From Proteromonas lacertae (taxonomy: Eukaryota > Sar > Bigyra > Opalinata > Proteromonadidae), in the NCBI GenBank assembly GCA_002245135.1, contig NGBS01000299.1, positions 124,001-188,000 on the forward strand: 64,000 nucleotides of DNA, written 5' to 3'. Made by a program: the position numbers and the translations under genes. This document shows positions 34,277-46,912 of this stretch, piece by piece. Numbering within the stretch: position 1 is the first letter of the stretch; each line of letters opens with the position of its first letter. A model generated the notes under the pieces. The model did no database searches. It worked only from the letters and a program-made list of their open reading frames with translations, and was not told the origin of the DNA.

Positions 34277-35443
34277 ATGAACATAGATCCAGATGCTTTA
34301 AACGCTACAGAATCTTGGGATGCATATATTAAATTATATCATGATCAAAAAACGGTAGATCAGAAATTACCAGCCATTAAACGTGAAACTGCTTATGAAC
34401 ACAAGAGAAAGGAAAGAGAATTTGATCCAATAGCACAACAATACTTAGATAAACAGAAAGTATTTTTGTTTTTTGTTATACTTTATTACAGGAAGATGAT
34501 TTGCGAAAGAAAGAATCAGAAGCTAGTTTAAGAGCTACAAATCGTGGAAGAGTATATTATAAAAATTATTAATTCTATATAGGATAAACAATTAAAGTGG
34601 ATACAACCTTATGATATAATTAATCTATCTTCACAATTAGATGTTCCAGTTCCTGATGAAGGATACAAAAGAAATTATATAATGCCAGACACTAGAACTC
34701 CATATAATATAGTAACAGGAGAAGAATTCCCTCCTGAAAAAGTGAAAGAAATAAAAGTGTGGAGAAATGTAAATGAAGAAAACCAACACAAATTCAGAAA
34801 TCCAGATTACGCACGAGAATTCAATATAGTAACAAATAATTACAAACAAGATAATACAAAAAGACAAGAAGAAGATCTAAAAAAGAAAGAAGAGTATTTA
34901 GCAACACAATTTTGGAAAACACATCAATTCAACCCAGTAACACAAAAATATTATTATCCAGGAGATGAAGAGAAATTTAAACAAGCAGAAGAAGAAACAA
35001 AGACACACCAAGGAGAAAAACAATGGAAAAATGCGCCAGAAACTGTAAAAAGAGGAGAAGCAGCTGGTTATGATATTGTATCTGGAGTAATAAAGAATCC
35101 CGAGTTAACTCAACAATTAGATGAGAACAGACTTCGTGGTACATTTAAATATGAAGTGAGACCAATTGTAGAGAAGAGTCAACAATATAGAGAAGAAGAA
35201 ATGCATGATTTGACTGAAACAAGAGCTTTGAATCGATATAAAGATGATAGATTTAATATAGAGAGAAAAAGAGGTTATGATATTATCACGAATAATAGAT
35301 TTACTGGAATTAAAAAGACTGATTTACCTCAATTGAGATCTGAAACTGAAGAGTTTAAACAGAGTCTAACACAGCCATTATCAGTCACTTTGAATAGAAT
35401 GAAACCTATTGAAAATCCAAGACAGTATATAGAATTATTATAA
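34277..35443 (+). CDS. Protein with six (Y/F)(D/N)(I/P)(V/I)(T/S/N) repeats, possibly cytoskeletal or flagellar
   Basis: Exons 34277-34459, 34492-34551 and 34583-35443 give 367 residues; the first intron ends TTACAG. The start ATG lies 7 bp after TCGTTTT (34264-34270). Short motifs recur at irregular spacing: YDIINLSS, YNIVTGEE, FNIVTNNY, FNPVTQKY, YDIVSGVI and YDIITNNR, separated by Lys/Glu/Gln-rich helical stretches. No catalytic motif is visible. Such repeated short Tyr/Asn motifs with charged spacers remind me of microtubule or axoneme proteins, but that is only an inference. Confidence 0.75.
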
Positions 35444-35475
35444 TAATTTATTAATATATAAATAGAACATTAAAT

Positions 35476-35666
35476 ATGTCAAGAAATCAACCTCCACCAT
35501 CAGTTTCTCGTTCTTCTTATTCATCGTATTTATTTTATATTATTAATATGTCTATAGATATTCTTCATCATACACAACAACTCCAGTAAGTCATAGAAGT
35601 AATGTTCCTTCTCAAGCAGTTGATATTCAGATGAAATTAGCAGCAGTTAAAACAGGTGGGTTTTAA
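35476..35666 (+). CDS. Small protein of 52 residues
   Basis: Exons 35476-35525 and 35558-35666 join across a 32-nt GTAT...CTATAG intron. The start is MSRNQPPPSVSRSSYSSY and the end is QMKLAAVKTGGF. Ser/Tyr/Pro-rich in front, a short amphipathic end. Evidence is a good start context, a standard intron and a preserved frame through both exons; there is no homology I recognise. It lies 32 bp after the previous gene on the same strand and converges with EXD2. Confidence 0.5.
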
Positions 35667-35765
35667 AATATTTATGAGAAAATTATAATTAATAATAAAT
35701 AAATAAATGAATAAATAAAATAGATAATAATAATAATAATAATAATAATTTTCATATGTATTAGC

Positions 35766-37613
35766 TTATGTGTCTATGTTATTATTGGCTAATTTGACTA
35801 TTGATTTATTTACTTTCATTGTAACATCCTTATTTTCTACTGGATTATTAATATCCCAGAATCTTGGAAGAAATTTTGGTTGCATTTTCTATAATATATA
35901 TCAGAAGCATTATACATCATAAAAATTCTTTCTCCATAGCCGTACAAACTGTAATATTCCATCCTCTCCATCTTTATCTAGAATTGACTTTACAATTACA
36001 TAACCAGAACTTTTCATCTCATTCACATTCAATTTTGGATTAAGATTTGATATGCAGTTCAAATCTTCATCAGTTATTTCCTCTTTATTCAAATATCGCT
36101 TTATTTTATTATACTTTTCTTCTATTTTATCTTCAGGAATTTGGCTTGAGTTTTTAATTAATGCTTTAGCTGACTTAATTATATCATTCAACTTTTCATC
36201 TTTCTTCACTTTTGAGTTATTATATTCAATATTATATTCATTATGAAGTTTAATGGAAAATTCATAATCATATTCACTACATTTCAGATGACAATTCATC
36301 TAAACAAAACAGAATGAAGTTAAAAAATATACACAAAGAAGTAAAACATCATGAGAACAATGTGACTTCATATGAAATGGAAAATATTGTCTATAAAAAT
36401 GAGGAACCTATTAATATTAACACATATAATAATATATATCTTATATATTATACAACTGAATGTTTTACATATTTTTCTGTTTTACCACAAACAACACAAT
36501 GATTATCGTCAGGTGTTAGCATAAATTCAACAGCTTTTCCAAAACCATTCGGTTTAAAATTGAGTTGTATTGATGGGGGATCATCTGCAATTTTAACAGC
36601 TAATTTTTTTCTCAAATACCAATTCAATTTCCTTCTTGAACAAATAAACATTAATCTACCATCAGGATGATATACATGACAATTCTCATATAATGGATTA
36701 CTTCTTGTTCGATATGGAGTTGGTTCTAAGTTTAAATAATAATAATAATAATAAATACCTTTATCTTTATTCTTTTGTTTATTATCTTCATTACCATTCT
36801 TATTCTCTTTTTCATTCATATAATTACCTGTTAAAATCTTTATCGATTAAATTGGAGTGGTTATGATGATTTCTATTATGTGTAACTGAAAAAGTTTTAG
36901 AAAAATCAATTGAGTTCACCCATTTAAATAGATTTTCTTTATTCAATTCATCAGGACAAAACATATAATACAAACTAGAGAGTATTTCTCTTGAAGCCCA
37001 AGCATCTCCTGAAGCATATAGTATTTGTTGATTTGTTAATACTCTGTTAGACCAATAATGATGGTTTACTGGTATTTTGAAATGATTTATTCCAAGAAAT
37101 TCATTACATAATTTCTCTAATCCATAACCATTAATTCCATACAAGCTTTTATGTAATTTCATTAAATCAACTATATTGTTTGTTTCAATTCCATAATTAT
37201 TCTTGATTAAATCAATATCATTCTTTATTCCAACTCCACTCTTTATTATTCTTTCATTCTCTAAACATGTCTTTAACTGGATTGGAAATGTATAGAGAAA
37301 TTTCATTTGAAAAATAAATACATAATTCTTTGAAGCTATTTGGATAATAGAAATATCCTTTTCTTCTGGAACCCATTCACAATCTAATCCAATAAAATAC
37401 TCTTCACAGAGTGTGTTTAATTCTTTCATTCTTTTCCGAATGGTTAAATTATTTATGATAAAAACCTATACATGATATACATATGAATACTTTCTTATTT
37501 TGATATGTCTTAATACCGTAACTCACAAATACTGATTTGAAGAAGCAATATACATATAAAATAATCCAATTTATCAAATCAATACACGATGTAATTAAAA
37601 GTGATATATTCAT
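35766..37613 (-). CDS. EXD2: EXD2-like 3'-5' exonuclease with membrane anchor and zinc-type C-terminal domain; one frame break near 36830
   Basis: Exons 37613-37491, 37465-36759, 36725-36454, 36407-36333, 36299-35916 and 35888-35766, about 560 residues. An N-terminal hydrophobic segment (INWIILYVYCFFKSVFV) matches the membrane anchor of EXD2. The DEDDy exonuclease is complete: GLDCEWV, GVGIKNDIDLI and YASGDAWASREI. The family-specific C-terminal part is spread over three exons: NPLYENCHVYHPDGR, CVVCGK, then VVPHFYRQYFP, SHDVLLLC joined to MNCHLKCSEY, and RLWRKNFYDKMQPKFLPRFW. The region 35766-36299 is therefore the last part of this gene, not a separate one. The exons sum to one base too many; frame DFNR-TAA must pass to GNYMNEKEN near 36826-36838. 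No intron of fitting length is visible. Confidence 0.85.
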
Positions 37614-37796
37614 TTCTAATATACTTTATATAATGAATTTATTTAAATTATGTAAATTAGGCTCGAATATTGATTTGGGAAATTTGTTAAACAATTCCAT
37701 CATCTGACAGAGTGTAATATGATTTTAAATTCATATATCATTTCATTGAATAAGATCAGAACAAAAAAATGTGATAAAAATATATACTTAAAATTA

Positions 37797-38938
37797 CTAA
37801 TATCTTAAATCAACAACTAAACATGTAACATTATCCATAGAACCTCTAAATAATGATTGTTGAATTATTTTTTGAGCGATTTCATCACAACTTGGATTCT
37901 ATAAATATAATATTAATACAATATAGAGATATATACTGAACCTAACATAGTTTTTATTATTTTACCAACATCAGCATTAGATAAAACATCCCATACACCA
38001 TCACTAGCAAGCACCATAAACAAATCATTCTCCTGTCTTGTATAAGTCATAATTTCTGGATCACTAGTAACATATGGTTTTAATGACTTATCACCTATTG
38101 CTCTAGCTACAGCTAATTGACCCATAACTCTAGGTACTATTCCCATTATCACTGTACCACCTAATCTTTGAATTCTTCTTCTCTCATCTGGTTTATTGGC
38201 TTTATGGTCTGATGACAAAGGCATTGTGTTGTTATTACCATTATTATAGTCCATGTTTGTACCATTGTTCTTTACAATTATACATCGTGAATCACCAACA
38301 TTAGCAACATATATTGTATCATTAATTACGCAGGCTACTATGGCACATGAACCACAATCTAATCGTTGTGCTATTGGCGTACTACAAAACATTCTATCTA
38401 ATGTATTGAATGTTTCTTTTAATGCTCCATCTGGATTGGTAGGGAATTTACTATTGGAGAATAATAATCGGGCACAATTGTCTGTACAAAATTGAGCAGT
38501 GTGAGTACCTCCATGCCCATCAAATACTGCATATATTGTTGATTTGTATGAATCTGTAAAATTTGATGTTACTAAATACCTATCTTCCATATAAGGACGA
38601 TGACCTTGGTTTGCATTTACTCCATATGGATAAATTGTGTCAAATTGTTGTTTTCTGGGTTTCTTTGGTGATAGTTTTTTGGATATTGGGGCAAGTGTAG
38701 TTTTATAACCAATATCGTTTACTTTTTCTGGACTCATATCTTTTACTAAAGATGGAGGAGCGGTTCTATTTAAGTCTATATTTTTATCAAAATATGATTT
38801 GTATATATTTTCATTTCCAGTATGGATAGTTTTTAAATGAGTGTAAGCAGGAGTGATTCTGTTTTTCTTATTCGGACTTATTGCTCTGGTAGCAGTAGCT
38901 GTTGATCCATATTTGTTATTATAAGTTCTATTATACAT
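37797..38938 (-). CDS. PP2C-type protein phosphatase
   Basis: Exons 38938-37937 and 37898-37797 give 367 residues. Metal-dependent Ser/Thr phosphatase of the PPM/PP2C family. After a disordered N-terminus of about 100 residues the catalytic motifs follow: RPYMEDR, VFDGHGG, SCAIVACV, VANVGDSR, SSDHK, VARAIGD, LASDGVWDVL and, after the intron, GSMDNVTCLVVDL. All usual metal-binding Asp residues that I can identify are present, so it should be active. Last residues DLRY end directly after the fold. Divergent from the formin gene, with 378 bp between. Confidence 0.93.
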
Positions 38939-39316
38939 AGTTATTTTACTATTACAAACCTATAAACTGTAATATTTAATAAAATATAAAACAAAACTCC
39001 TGAAACGACTATAATTTCTTAAATAAAAATAACGTCTAAACACAAACCATATCAATAAACATGAAAATAGTTGAAAATAATTGAAAATGATTTTTATAGT
39101 CTATTACATAACAGAAATACTGTTTTCAATTCACTTATCCAAAACTATTCGTTATTTTCGAAAAGCTATTTATTGACAGTGAATTATCGAATAGAATAAT
39201 ACCAATATTCTGTATTTATTCTGATGATTAAGATAGAATTAGAAATTAGGTGTTTGAAAATTTTCACACTTTCTTTTCTTCGTATGAATCAACAGTGTTA
39301 TTAGATCACATAAGTT
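38939..39316. promoter_or_regulatory. Shared 5' region of the PP2C and formin genes
   Basis: This 378-bp gap lies between two divergent starts. It holds AAACGACT at 39003-39010, 65 bp before the PP2C start on its strand, and several T-rich runs. No coding frame of note is seen. Promoter function is inferred from position only. Confidence 0.4.
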
Positions 39317-42300
39317 ATGTCTTTCTTTGGTTTGTTTGGCACTAAAGACTTGAAAACATCTTTGTATCACCATTACATTGCTGATCGAATCCTTAGTATC
39401 TTTAATTCGATTTAATTTTAGTTATTGGTAAGGTCTGGAATGCAGCTACTGTGAAAGAAATACAAAGAAATAATGCAAGTGACCTAGCTAAGTTTTTGGA
39501 TGAAAATCATAAAAACCAATACCTTATATGGAATTTATCGTATATATCAAAATAGTAAGCATAATATAATGTAGTCAATCTGACTCATCAATATTTCAAG
39601 AATATAATTATCAAGTTTTGGATATAAATCTCTCCATACCCTACCTAGATACAATATTTAGATGTTGTTATTCATTAGAATATTGGCTTTCCTCAAATCC
39701 ACAAAATGTAGCAGTTCTTCATGGTTCACCGATTCTCTCATCTCTTTTAACAACATGTTATTTAGTATTTAAAGGCAATTTTGATAATACAGATAATGCA
39801 TTAGATTATGTACTTTCCGCTGTAACTCCTCCAATACCAATTGAATCATATCCTTTATTCTATCGAAGAGCACTATCAGATTTCAATATTGTATATAATC
39901 TCCCATCTTTACCAAATATTTTACCGTTACGTTTGATCGTTTTAGTAGTAGAAGGGTTAAGAATACCATGTAACGAAACAATACAACTGGATATTCTAAA
40001 GAACAATAGAACAGTCTATTCTACGCAGTGGAATATGGAAAATAATACTGTCAACTTTAGCGAAGATACACTTGTTCTATCTTTGGATTGCTTATTATGT
40101 GGTAATTACTATATAATTGGTTATACAGGTCAAAGTCCAGAAACTGGTAGGAAAATATTTAGATATTTATTTCACTCTGGTTTAATTGTACCAGGTCAAA
40201 CAACAGTATTGAATTCAAATAAAGTTGATTTGTATAACCATGATTATATTGAATCAGAAGAAGAATTTAAATTGATGTTACATATAGAAGAAATTGAATC
40301 TGAAAACAATAGTGGTTGTAATAATAAAACATCACAATATTTATTAATATTAAATTCAACAAATTATTATTTAAGAGGAAATAAAGCTAAGAAAGAAGGA
40401 TTAAAAGAAATAACAATGAATCATTTGGTTACTCCTTCAAATACATATTATTATGTTTTAATAACAAAAGGATATGGTGATTCAGAAAGTATTTATTTAT
40501 TTAAATCTATTTATTTAGCTACATTTGCATTACAAAGAACCAATAACAATTTAGAACTAAGTGAAGAACTTCTAGAACATTCAAAACCAAATATTACATC
40601 ATTAACTATACCAATTAATAAATTAGATTTTAATATTGATAATTATGTTGAAAGAATTCAAAGAGAGTTTCCAACATGTTCACAGGATTCTATTGAAGAT
40701 GATAATGATGATGATAGTTGTTTAAATATACTCAATAATAGTAATGATTATAAACCAAGAAGGTCATTGATTGTTACACCAAATAAACCATCTTCATATA
40801 GTACTAACAGCGTATATAATATAATATAATGTAATAGAATGATAATACTCCCGATTATAGTCATTATAATGACAGTAATAATGAAATAGAATCACTAACT
40901 CCAACCACAGCCAATATAAATAATAGTGTAATAATAAAAGATAATAGTAAAATAAAGTGCAATATATGTGGTATTGGTAATATAGATCAGAATCAATTAA
41001 TACAATGTAATGATTGTAGAAAATATTATCATACATATTGTGAAGGATTAAGACAAATTCCTTATAATAATTATCCAAATGATGAAAATATAAAGAGATT
41101 ATTATATGTATAATATTATATATATTATCTTTTATATAGATTAAAGAGTATTATTCAGATTGGACTTGTAAGTCGTGTGATAATAAGATATATATCAATA
41201 CACCACCACCTACACAACAACAACCACCATTTGAAATAATTATACCTAAATCAAAATCAATAGAGAAAGTAGAAGAAGAATTTGAAGAAGAAATGATGAA
41301 GAAGAATATGATAATTTCATCAATATCATCGCCATCTACTACTTCTGCTTCTACTTCATTGTTAGTTCCATTTCCATCAAAATCACCAATATCATCACCA
41401 ACTCATCATACAAATACTCCTAAACTATCACCTATATCAAATACCAAGAAAACTATAATATCACCATCAAAACTGTATATTAATAGCAATAATGTGAAAT
41501 ATATTGATCATCCTGTATATAAGAAATATTTTAAAATGTTGAAAACAGGAATTCCAATTCCTGCTATTGAACATTGTATATTGAAAGATGGATATAAATT
41601 CAGTATAAGTATAATCACTGAACATAATCCAAATGATATTGTTGAAGAAGAAAATAACATAGAAGTAAATGAAGAATATGAGAATAAAGGTAAGAATATA
41701 TTTTCAACTCATCTTCGTAAAATAGATAGAAATAGAATTAATGATATAAGTAATAATAAAACAGTTCAAAGACCTTCAATTGAGTTGAATTTCGCTGTTT
41801 CCCCAACTGTAGATAACATCAGTGATGATAATGACAGGAATATTGATGAATATATCAAACTATATAAATATGGTAAATCAATAAATGAAATATTAATAGA
41901 ATTATATGATAAGAAATTTGAACAATCAGTTATCGATATGTTCTTACAGAAATTGAACATAAATACACAAGAAATACAGTTTCAGAGAAATACTCATCCA
42001 TTATTAAAACAGTATTATAAAATGAAAATGGTTGGAGTTCCAATAGAAGCAGTTAATCATAAAATGATCAAAGATAATATAAATCCGAAATTATTAGAAG
42101 GAAGTGAGAATGATTTAATAGATTATGATTTATCAAAGTATAGTGATGAAAATGATAAAAATGATAATGATAATAATGAAGTTATATTAAAGAATCATCC
42201 AATGTATATATATATATATATATATATTATTATTATTATAGTTATGGTAAATACTTTAAGATGTTATCAATTGGAATGCCTCGTCAAGTGGTAGAACATA

Positions 42301-43916
42301 AGATGAAAATGGATGGAAAAGAAAGTGATATATCAATACTAGAAAAGTCACCAGATGATTTATATCCAATTAATCCAGCAAAAGAAGATAATAAGAGTAA
42401 AGAAATATCATTAAAAGATCATCCAATGTATATATATATATATATATATATATTATTATAGTTATGGTAAATATTTCAAAATGATTTCAATCGGAATGCC
42501 AATCCAAGTGGTAGAACATAAGATGAAAATGGATGGAAAAGAGAATGAAATATTCATTTTATCAAAATCTCCTAATGATTTATATCCTATTGATATTACA
42601 CAAACACAAACAAATGGTAATAATGAATCATCTCCAGTGAAAAAGGCTCAAATGAGACCAAAAGTAAGATCGAGAAAGATATTTTGGAATGAAATAAATA
42701 ACACAAATCTTGAAGTATAATAATATTCATTTATTATTATAATATTGTTATATAGAATTCCTTATGGAATAGTAAAATGTCAGATATATCAGTGGATAAT
42801 AGTGAAATTGAAGAATTATTCACTTTAAAAGAAACATCATCTCCAGAGTTAAGTCATTCTAAAGCAAAATCACCAGATATTGTATATTTATTCGTTTTTT
42901 CATATGTTTCAAAAATAGATTCGTTTAATAACAGATTCTAGGCGTTCAACTAATGTTAGTATAAAAGCAAAAAAGTTAAAAATATCACCATCAATAATAA
43001 GAGATTCAATAATTAATTTAAATAATTTAAACAGTAATAATATAAACATAGAACAATGGGAAATAATAGGATCAATACTTCCAACAAAAGAAGAAATGGA
43101 AATAATGAACAAATTTGGTGGAGATAAAAGTAGATTAGGTGAAACGGAAAGTTTTTTTATACAATTCATCAATATAGAAAGATTATCTCAAAGATATAAA
43201 TGTCTATTTATCAGTCTGATTTCAGAGATAAAACTGAATGATATTAAGCAACATATTGATGAAATCACTAAAGGGTGTAGTTTATTGATGAATTGCAGTG
43301 AGTTTCACAATATATTGAATATTATATTAGAAGTGGGTAATAAGTTAAATACAATAAGTTCAATGAAAGAAATAAAAGGATTTTCGATTTTATCACTTGA
43401 AAATTTTGTCAATACAAAGTCATTTAAAGGAAATATCACTTTATTACATTATATTGCGAAATTAATAAATGATACAAAACCAGAACTGTTTAAATGTATT
43501 GAAAGTTTGGATATTTTAAGAAATATATCAAAAATATCAATTGATTTGATATACAGTGAAGAAAAAGAATTCAATGAGAATAAAAATGTTGTTAAAACGG
43601 AGTATAATTATTGGGAAGGAAGGAATGCTGATTTAGCACTTAAATTAGATGAGATTTATCAACACTTACAACAATATAGTGATGATATTCATAATTTAGT
43701 ATATAAGTTCCACTAATATTTCTATAGATTAAATGTATGAATGAAAAGTTTGAAAATATGCTGATTTTCTTTGGTGAAGATGTAAATGGAGGGATTAAAC
43801 CAGAAGCTTATTTCTTGCAAGTTTCCAATTTCATATCACTGCTTAGTAAAGCACGTAATGAATGTCATCATATTAAAACAAGAATAACTCCTTTAAATTC
43901 ACCAAATCCTACATAA
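39317..43916 (+). CDS. Formin with PTEN-like pseudophosphatase, C2, PHD finger, KYFKM repeats and FH2 domain
   Basis: Ten exons: 39317-39395, 39422-39539, 39575-40811, 40838-41107, 41140-42203, 42242-42427, 42462-42714, 42756-42881, 42919-43698, 43728-43916; 1,433 residues in frame. Actin-nucleating formin. Residues 1-170 resemble a PTEN/auxilin phosphatase fold, but the P-loop reads VLHGSPILSS without the catalytic Cys and Arg, so it should be inactive. C2 about 178-400 (LPLRLIVLVVEG). PH finger of PHD type about 516-583: CNIC, CNDC, YYHTYC, WTCKSC. Four repeats of HPxYxKYFKMxxxGxP type at about 688, 853, 919 and 981. FH2 about 1048-1400: RKIFWNEI, IEELFTL, RRSTNVSIKAKKL, LGETESFF, EVGNKLN, KSFKGNITLLHYI. 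No long polyproline FH1 is visible before FH2, which is unusual. Confidence 0.88.
41499..42563 (+). repeat. Four coding repeats in the formin, the last two duplicated together with an intron
   Basis: Repeats read VYKKYFKMLKTGIPIPAIEH, LLKQYYKMKMVGVPIEAVNH, YGKYFKMLSIGMPRQVVEH and YGKYFKMISIGMPIQVVEH. Each is followed by KM or similar, then Asp/Gly/Lys. The last two are nearly identical and each is entered from a TA-rich intron (42204-42241 and 42428-42461) that interrupts the HP-IYGKYF codons at the same point, so exon and intron were duplicated as one unit. The motif resembles a short conserved segment of the WASH-complex subunit CCDC53 as I remember it. Confidence 0.8.
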
Positions 43917-44231
43917 TCATATTTAATTCGTTAGTTGAAATTGTATTAAATAGTTAATTGCAATTTAAATTATTTTAAACATTTCATTTTATTTGTACTT
44001 TTGCTGTAAAATAACTTAGATTCATTACAAACTTAGAAGTGTTGGTTCCATTCATTAGCAACATTGTTGATTCTGTTTCAACTTTTTAAGTACAAAAATC
44101 TAATATCATAACAATAAAAAGACAAAACTAATCATACGAAAAAAAACGCTCCAAAAAAATCATATTTGTTCGTTTCATAAAGTGTAACTTATTTTTTAAA
44201 GGTTATTTTGTAATAACTCTATGATAGGTTA
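43917..44231. other. Intergenic gap of 315 bp, formin to CDPK
   Basis: Very AT-rich with no coding frame. The only notable element is TTCGTTTC at about 44169-44176, some 55-60 bp upstream of the CDPK start, like the TCGTTT elements upstream of other genes in the window. Confidence 0.6.
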
Positions 44232-46745
44232 ATGGGATCCTTTGTTTCTAAACATGTCCCTGTAAAGGAACCTCCTCCTGTGGAGAGTCCTAAGAAGCAT
44301 AGAAAGGCTTCAATGAATCCTTCTGAAGCAGAAGGAGTTGTAGGTCTGAGAAATAAATTGGTAAGACATAATATGTGCACAGATATATGGGAGGTATATG
44401 CCCCAGGAAAGGTACTGGGTGAAGGAATGACAGGATGTGTGATGGAAGTGACAAAAAGATCAACATATAAAGTGTATTTTTTTTTTTTTAATTTATTTAT
44501 GCAATAGATATGCTATGAAGCAGATGAAGAAGAATAGGTTTGAATCTGGAGATATAAATGGTTTATTAAATGAAATAGATTTGTTAAAACAACTAGATCA
44601 TCCTAATTGCATAAAACTTTACGAGACTTATGAAGACAACAGGAAAATCTATTTAATTATGGAAGTATGAATATTTATATAATATAATAGGAATGTACTG
44701 GTGGAGAATTGTTCGATCATTTATCCAAACAAACAGGAAAGAAATTTTCCGAAGATATAGCAGCACAATTAGTAACACAGATGTTGAAAGCCATAGCATA
44801 CTGTCACAGCAAAGGAATTTGTCATAGAGACTTAAAACTAGAAAATTTTGTCTTCGAGTCAAACGAACCAGATGCTCAATTAAAATTAATAGATTTCGGT
44901 CTAAGTTGTAAATATGCAGCAGCATTAAAACACCGTCACCATAACAAAGGAGAATTACAGCGAATGCAAAGTGTAGTAGGCACACCATATTATATTGCTC
45001 CAGAAGTGTTAAAAGGCGAAGGTTATGGTATAGAATGTGACATGTGGAGTATGGGTGTAATAACATACATATTACTAACGGGTAAACCGCCATTTAACGA
45101 TATAACTGATCATGGAATAATGACTAAAGTGATGAGAGGGAAATACGATTTATCCGCTGCTAAATTTTATGGTTGTACGAAATATTCTAGAGATTTTATA
45201 TATCACTTAATGCAAGTAAAACCTAAAGATAGAATGACAGCAATGGAAGCATTGCAACATAAATGGATAAGACATTCACAACATAAGAAGGAAAGGAAAG
45301 AAGGAAAGAAAGCAATAACATTGAGTAAAGATATAATGAATAGTTTATTATCATTTGATAAGTATAGTAAATTTAAACAGACTGCTTTAGAAACAATAGC
45401 ATTTTCAATGAGTTTTAATGAATTAAAAGAACTACGAAATGCATTCCAAGCGATGGATTTAGATGGTAATGGTATAATCACATTAGAAGAATTTCAATTA
45501 GCATTTGAAAAGAATGGAGTTCATGATACTAATTTAGTAAAATTATTCAACTCGATTGATACAAATCAAACAGGTTCGCTATCATATTCTGAGTTTCTAG
45601 CAGCTACAATGAGAAGAAAAATGTTTTTAGATGAAGAAAGATTAATAGAAGCATTTGATCGTTTAGATGTAGATGGAAATGGTTATTTAGAAATTGATGA
45701 TTTTAAAAGACTAATGGGTGAAGAGTTCCAGCAAGAGGAAGTGGAAGAAATGATAAGAAGTGCTGATAAGAATGTAGATGGAAGAATTGATTTTGATGAA
45801 TTCATGCAGATGATGAGAGATGCTTATCAACGTACGATTAAGAGAACTCTTAATCAAGAAGAGATTGAAGGATATAGTGCTGTATTAGGAATGGACGGTA
45901 AATCACCTCTACCTGATGATACTAAACCTGCTGCTACAAATGCAACAACTGGTAAAACTACTACTACAACTGGTGATACAGTAACTCCTGGTACAGTTGA
46001 TACTACAACTACAACTACAACTACAGTTGATCCATTAATATCACCTAAATCATTAGCTATAAAGAATAGCAATATAAATAGAAACGGTAAATTAGAACCA
46101 TTAAAAACTAAGAATAATGATGAATTGCCATTAATAAAGAAATTATCAAAGAATAAAATAGTTCCACAACCTCCTACTACTTCTCATAATATTAATACAG
46201 ATAAACAACAACAACAACAACAACAACAATTGAATAATAGTAATAATAATTCAATAACTCCTTTAGAACCACTCAATCCTAATCTATTATTAAACAAATC
46301 ATCTATTAACAAAAAGAAATCTGTTTCTCTTACTGGTGTATCTAGTAATACTTCTATACCTAAAGATAATACTGTAAAGAGTGATGAAGCTGTAGATATT
46401 ACAGTTAAACCATTAGTAGTACATCCTCCTCATTTACCTCCAATCAAAAGCAACATACCACAACAACAATCTTCACCTCATTTATTGAAAGCTGGTAATA
46501 CAACTAGCGCTACTAATTATAGCAGTACTAGTAAAGATGATATGCGTATTAGAGAAAGACCAGCTAGTGTTGGAATACCTGAAGAAATGATTACACCAAA
46601 TTCTACAGGTAGACAGTTTTTGTATAATGATACAGGTATAGGTATTGAGATGGATGGTTCTGTTGATATAAATATTGGTGGAAATATTGTTGCACTTGAG
46701 AAGACTCCGCCAATTGATGATAATGGTGTTGTTGAACAGAATTAA
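44232..46745 (+). CDS. Calcium-dependent protein kinase (CDPK) with long C-terminal low-complexity tail
   Basis: Exons 44232-44473, 44508-44664 and 44691-46745 give 817 residues. Start MGSFVSKH has the Gly2 and Ser context for N-myristoylation, which suggests membrane targeting. Kinase about residues 53-310: GEGMTGCV glycine loop, VYAMKQMKK (ATP Lys), HRDLKLEN, DFGLS, GTPYYIAPEV. A junction helix leads to four EF-hands with complete loops: DLDGNGIITLEE, DTNQTGSLSYSE, DVDGNGYLEIDD and DKNVDGRIDFDE, at about 387, 422, 457 and 493. After about residue 515, where CDPKs normally stop, some 300 residues of Thr, Gln, Asn and Ser-rich sequence follow (poly-Thr near 46010, poly-Gln near 46205). CDPKs are known from plants, alveolates and several other protists. 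Confidence 0.93.
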
Positions 46746-46912
46746 TCAAAGCATACACTGTTAGAATCTTATTTATTTAAATCTAGCCCTAACTTATATA
46801 AATACATAATTGAATATTATAGTTTATTATGTTGTTTCTTGATCTATTTCTACAGAAAATTCTTGTGTAAAGAAGGAGGTTTGTGCTAAGGCTTGAGTGA
46901 AATTAAAAAAAA

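Noticed and set aside
35910-36299. Separate minus-strand gene of 129 residues
   Set aside because: Its first codons (MNCHLKCSEY) follow LLLC across a standard 33-nt intron and together match the EXD2 C-terminal region; it is an EXD2 exon.
36314-36502. Plus-strand 62-residue frame
   Set aside because: It overlaps EXD2 exons and introns on the other strand and has no features of its own.
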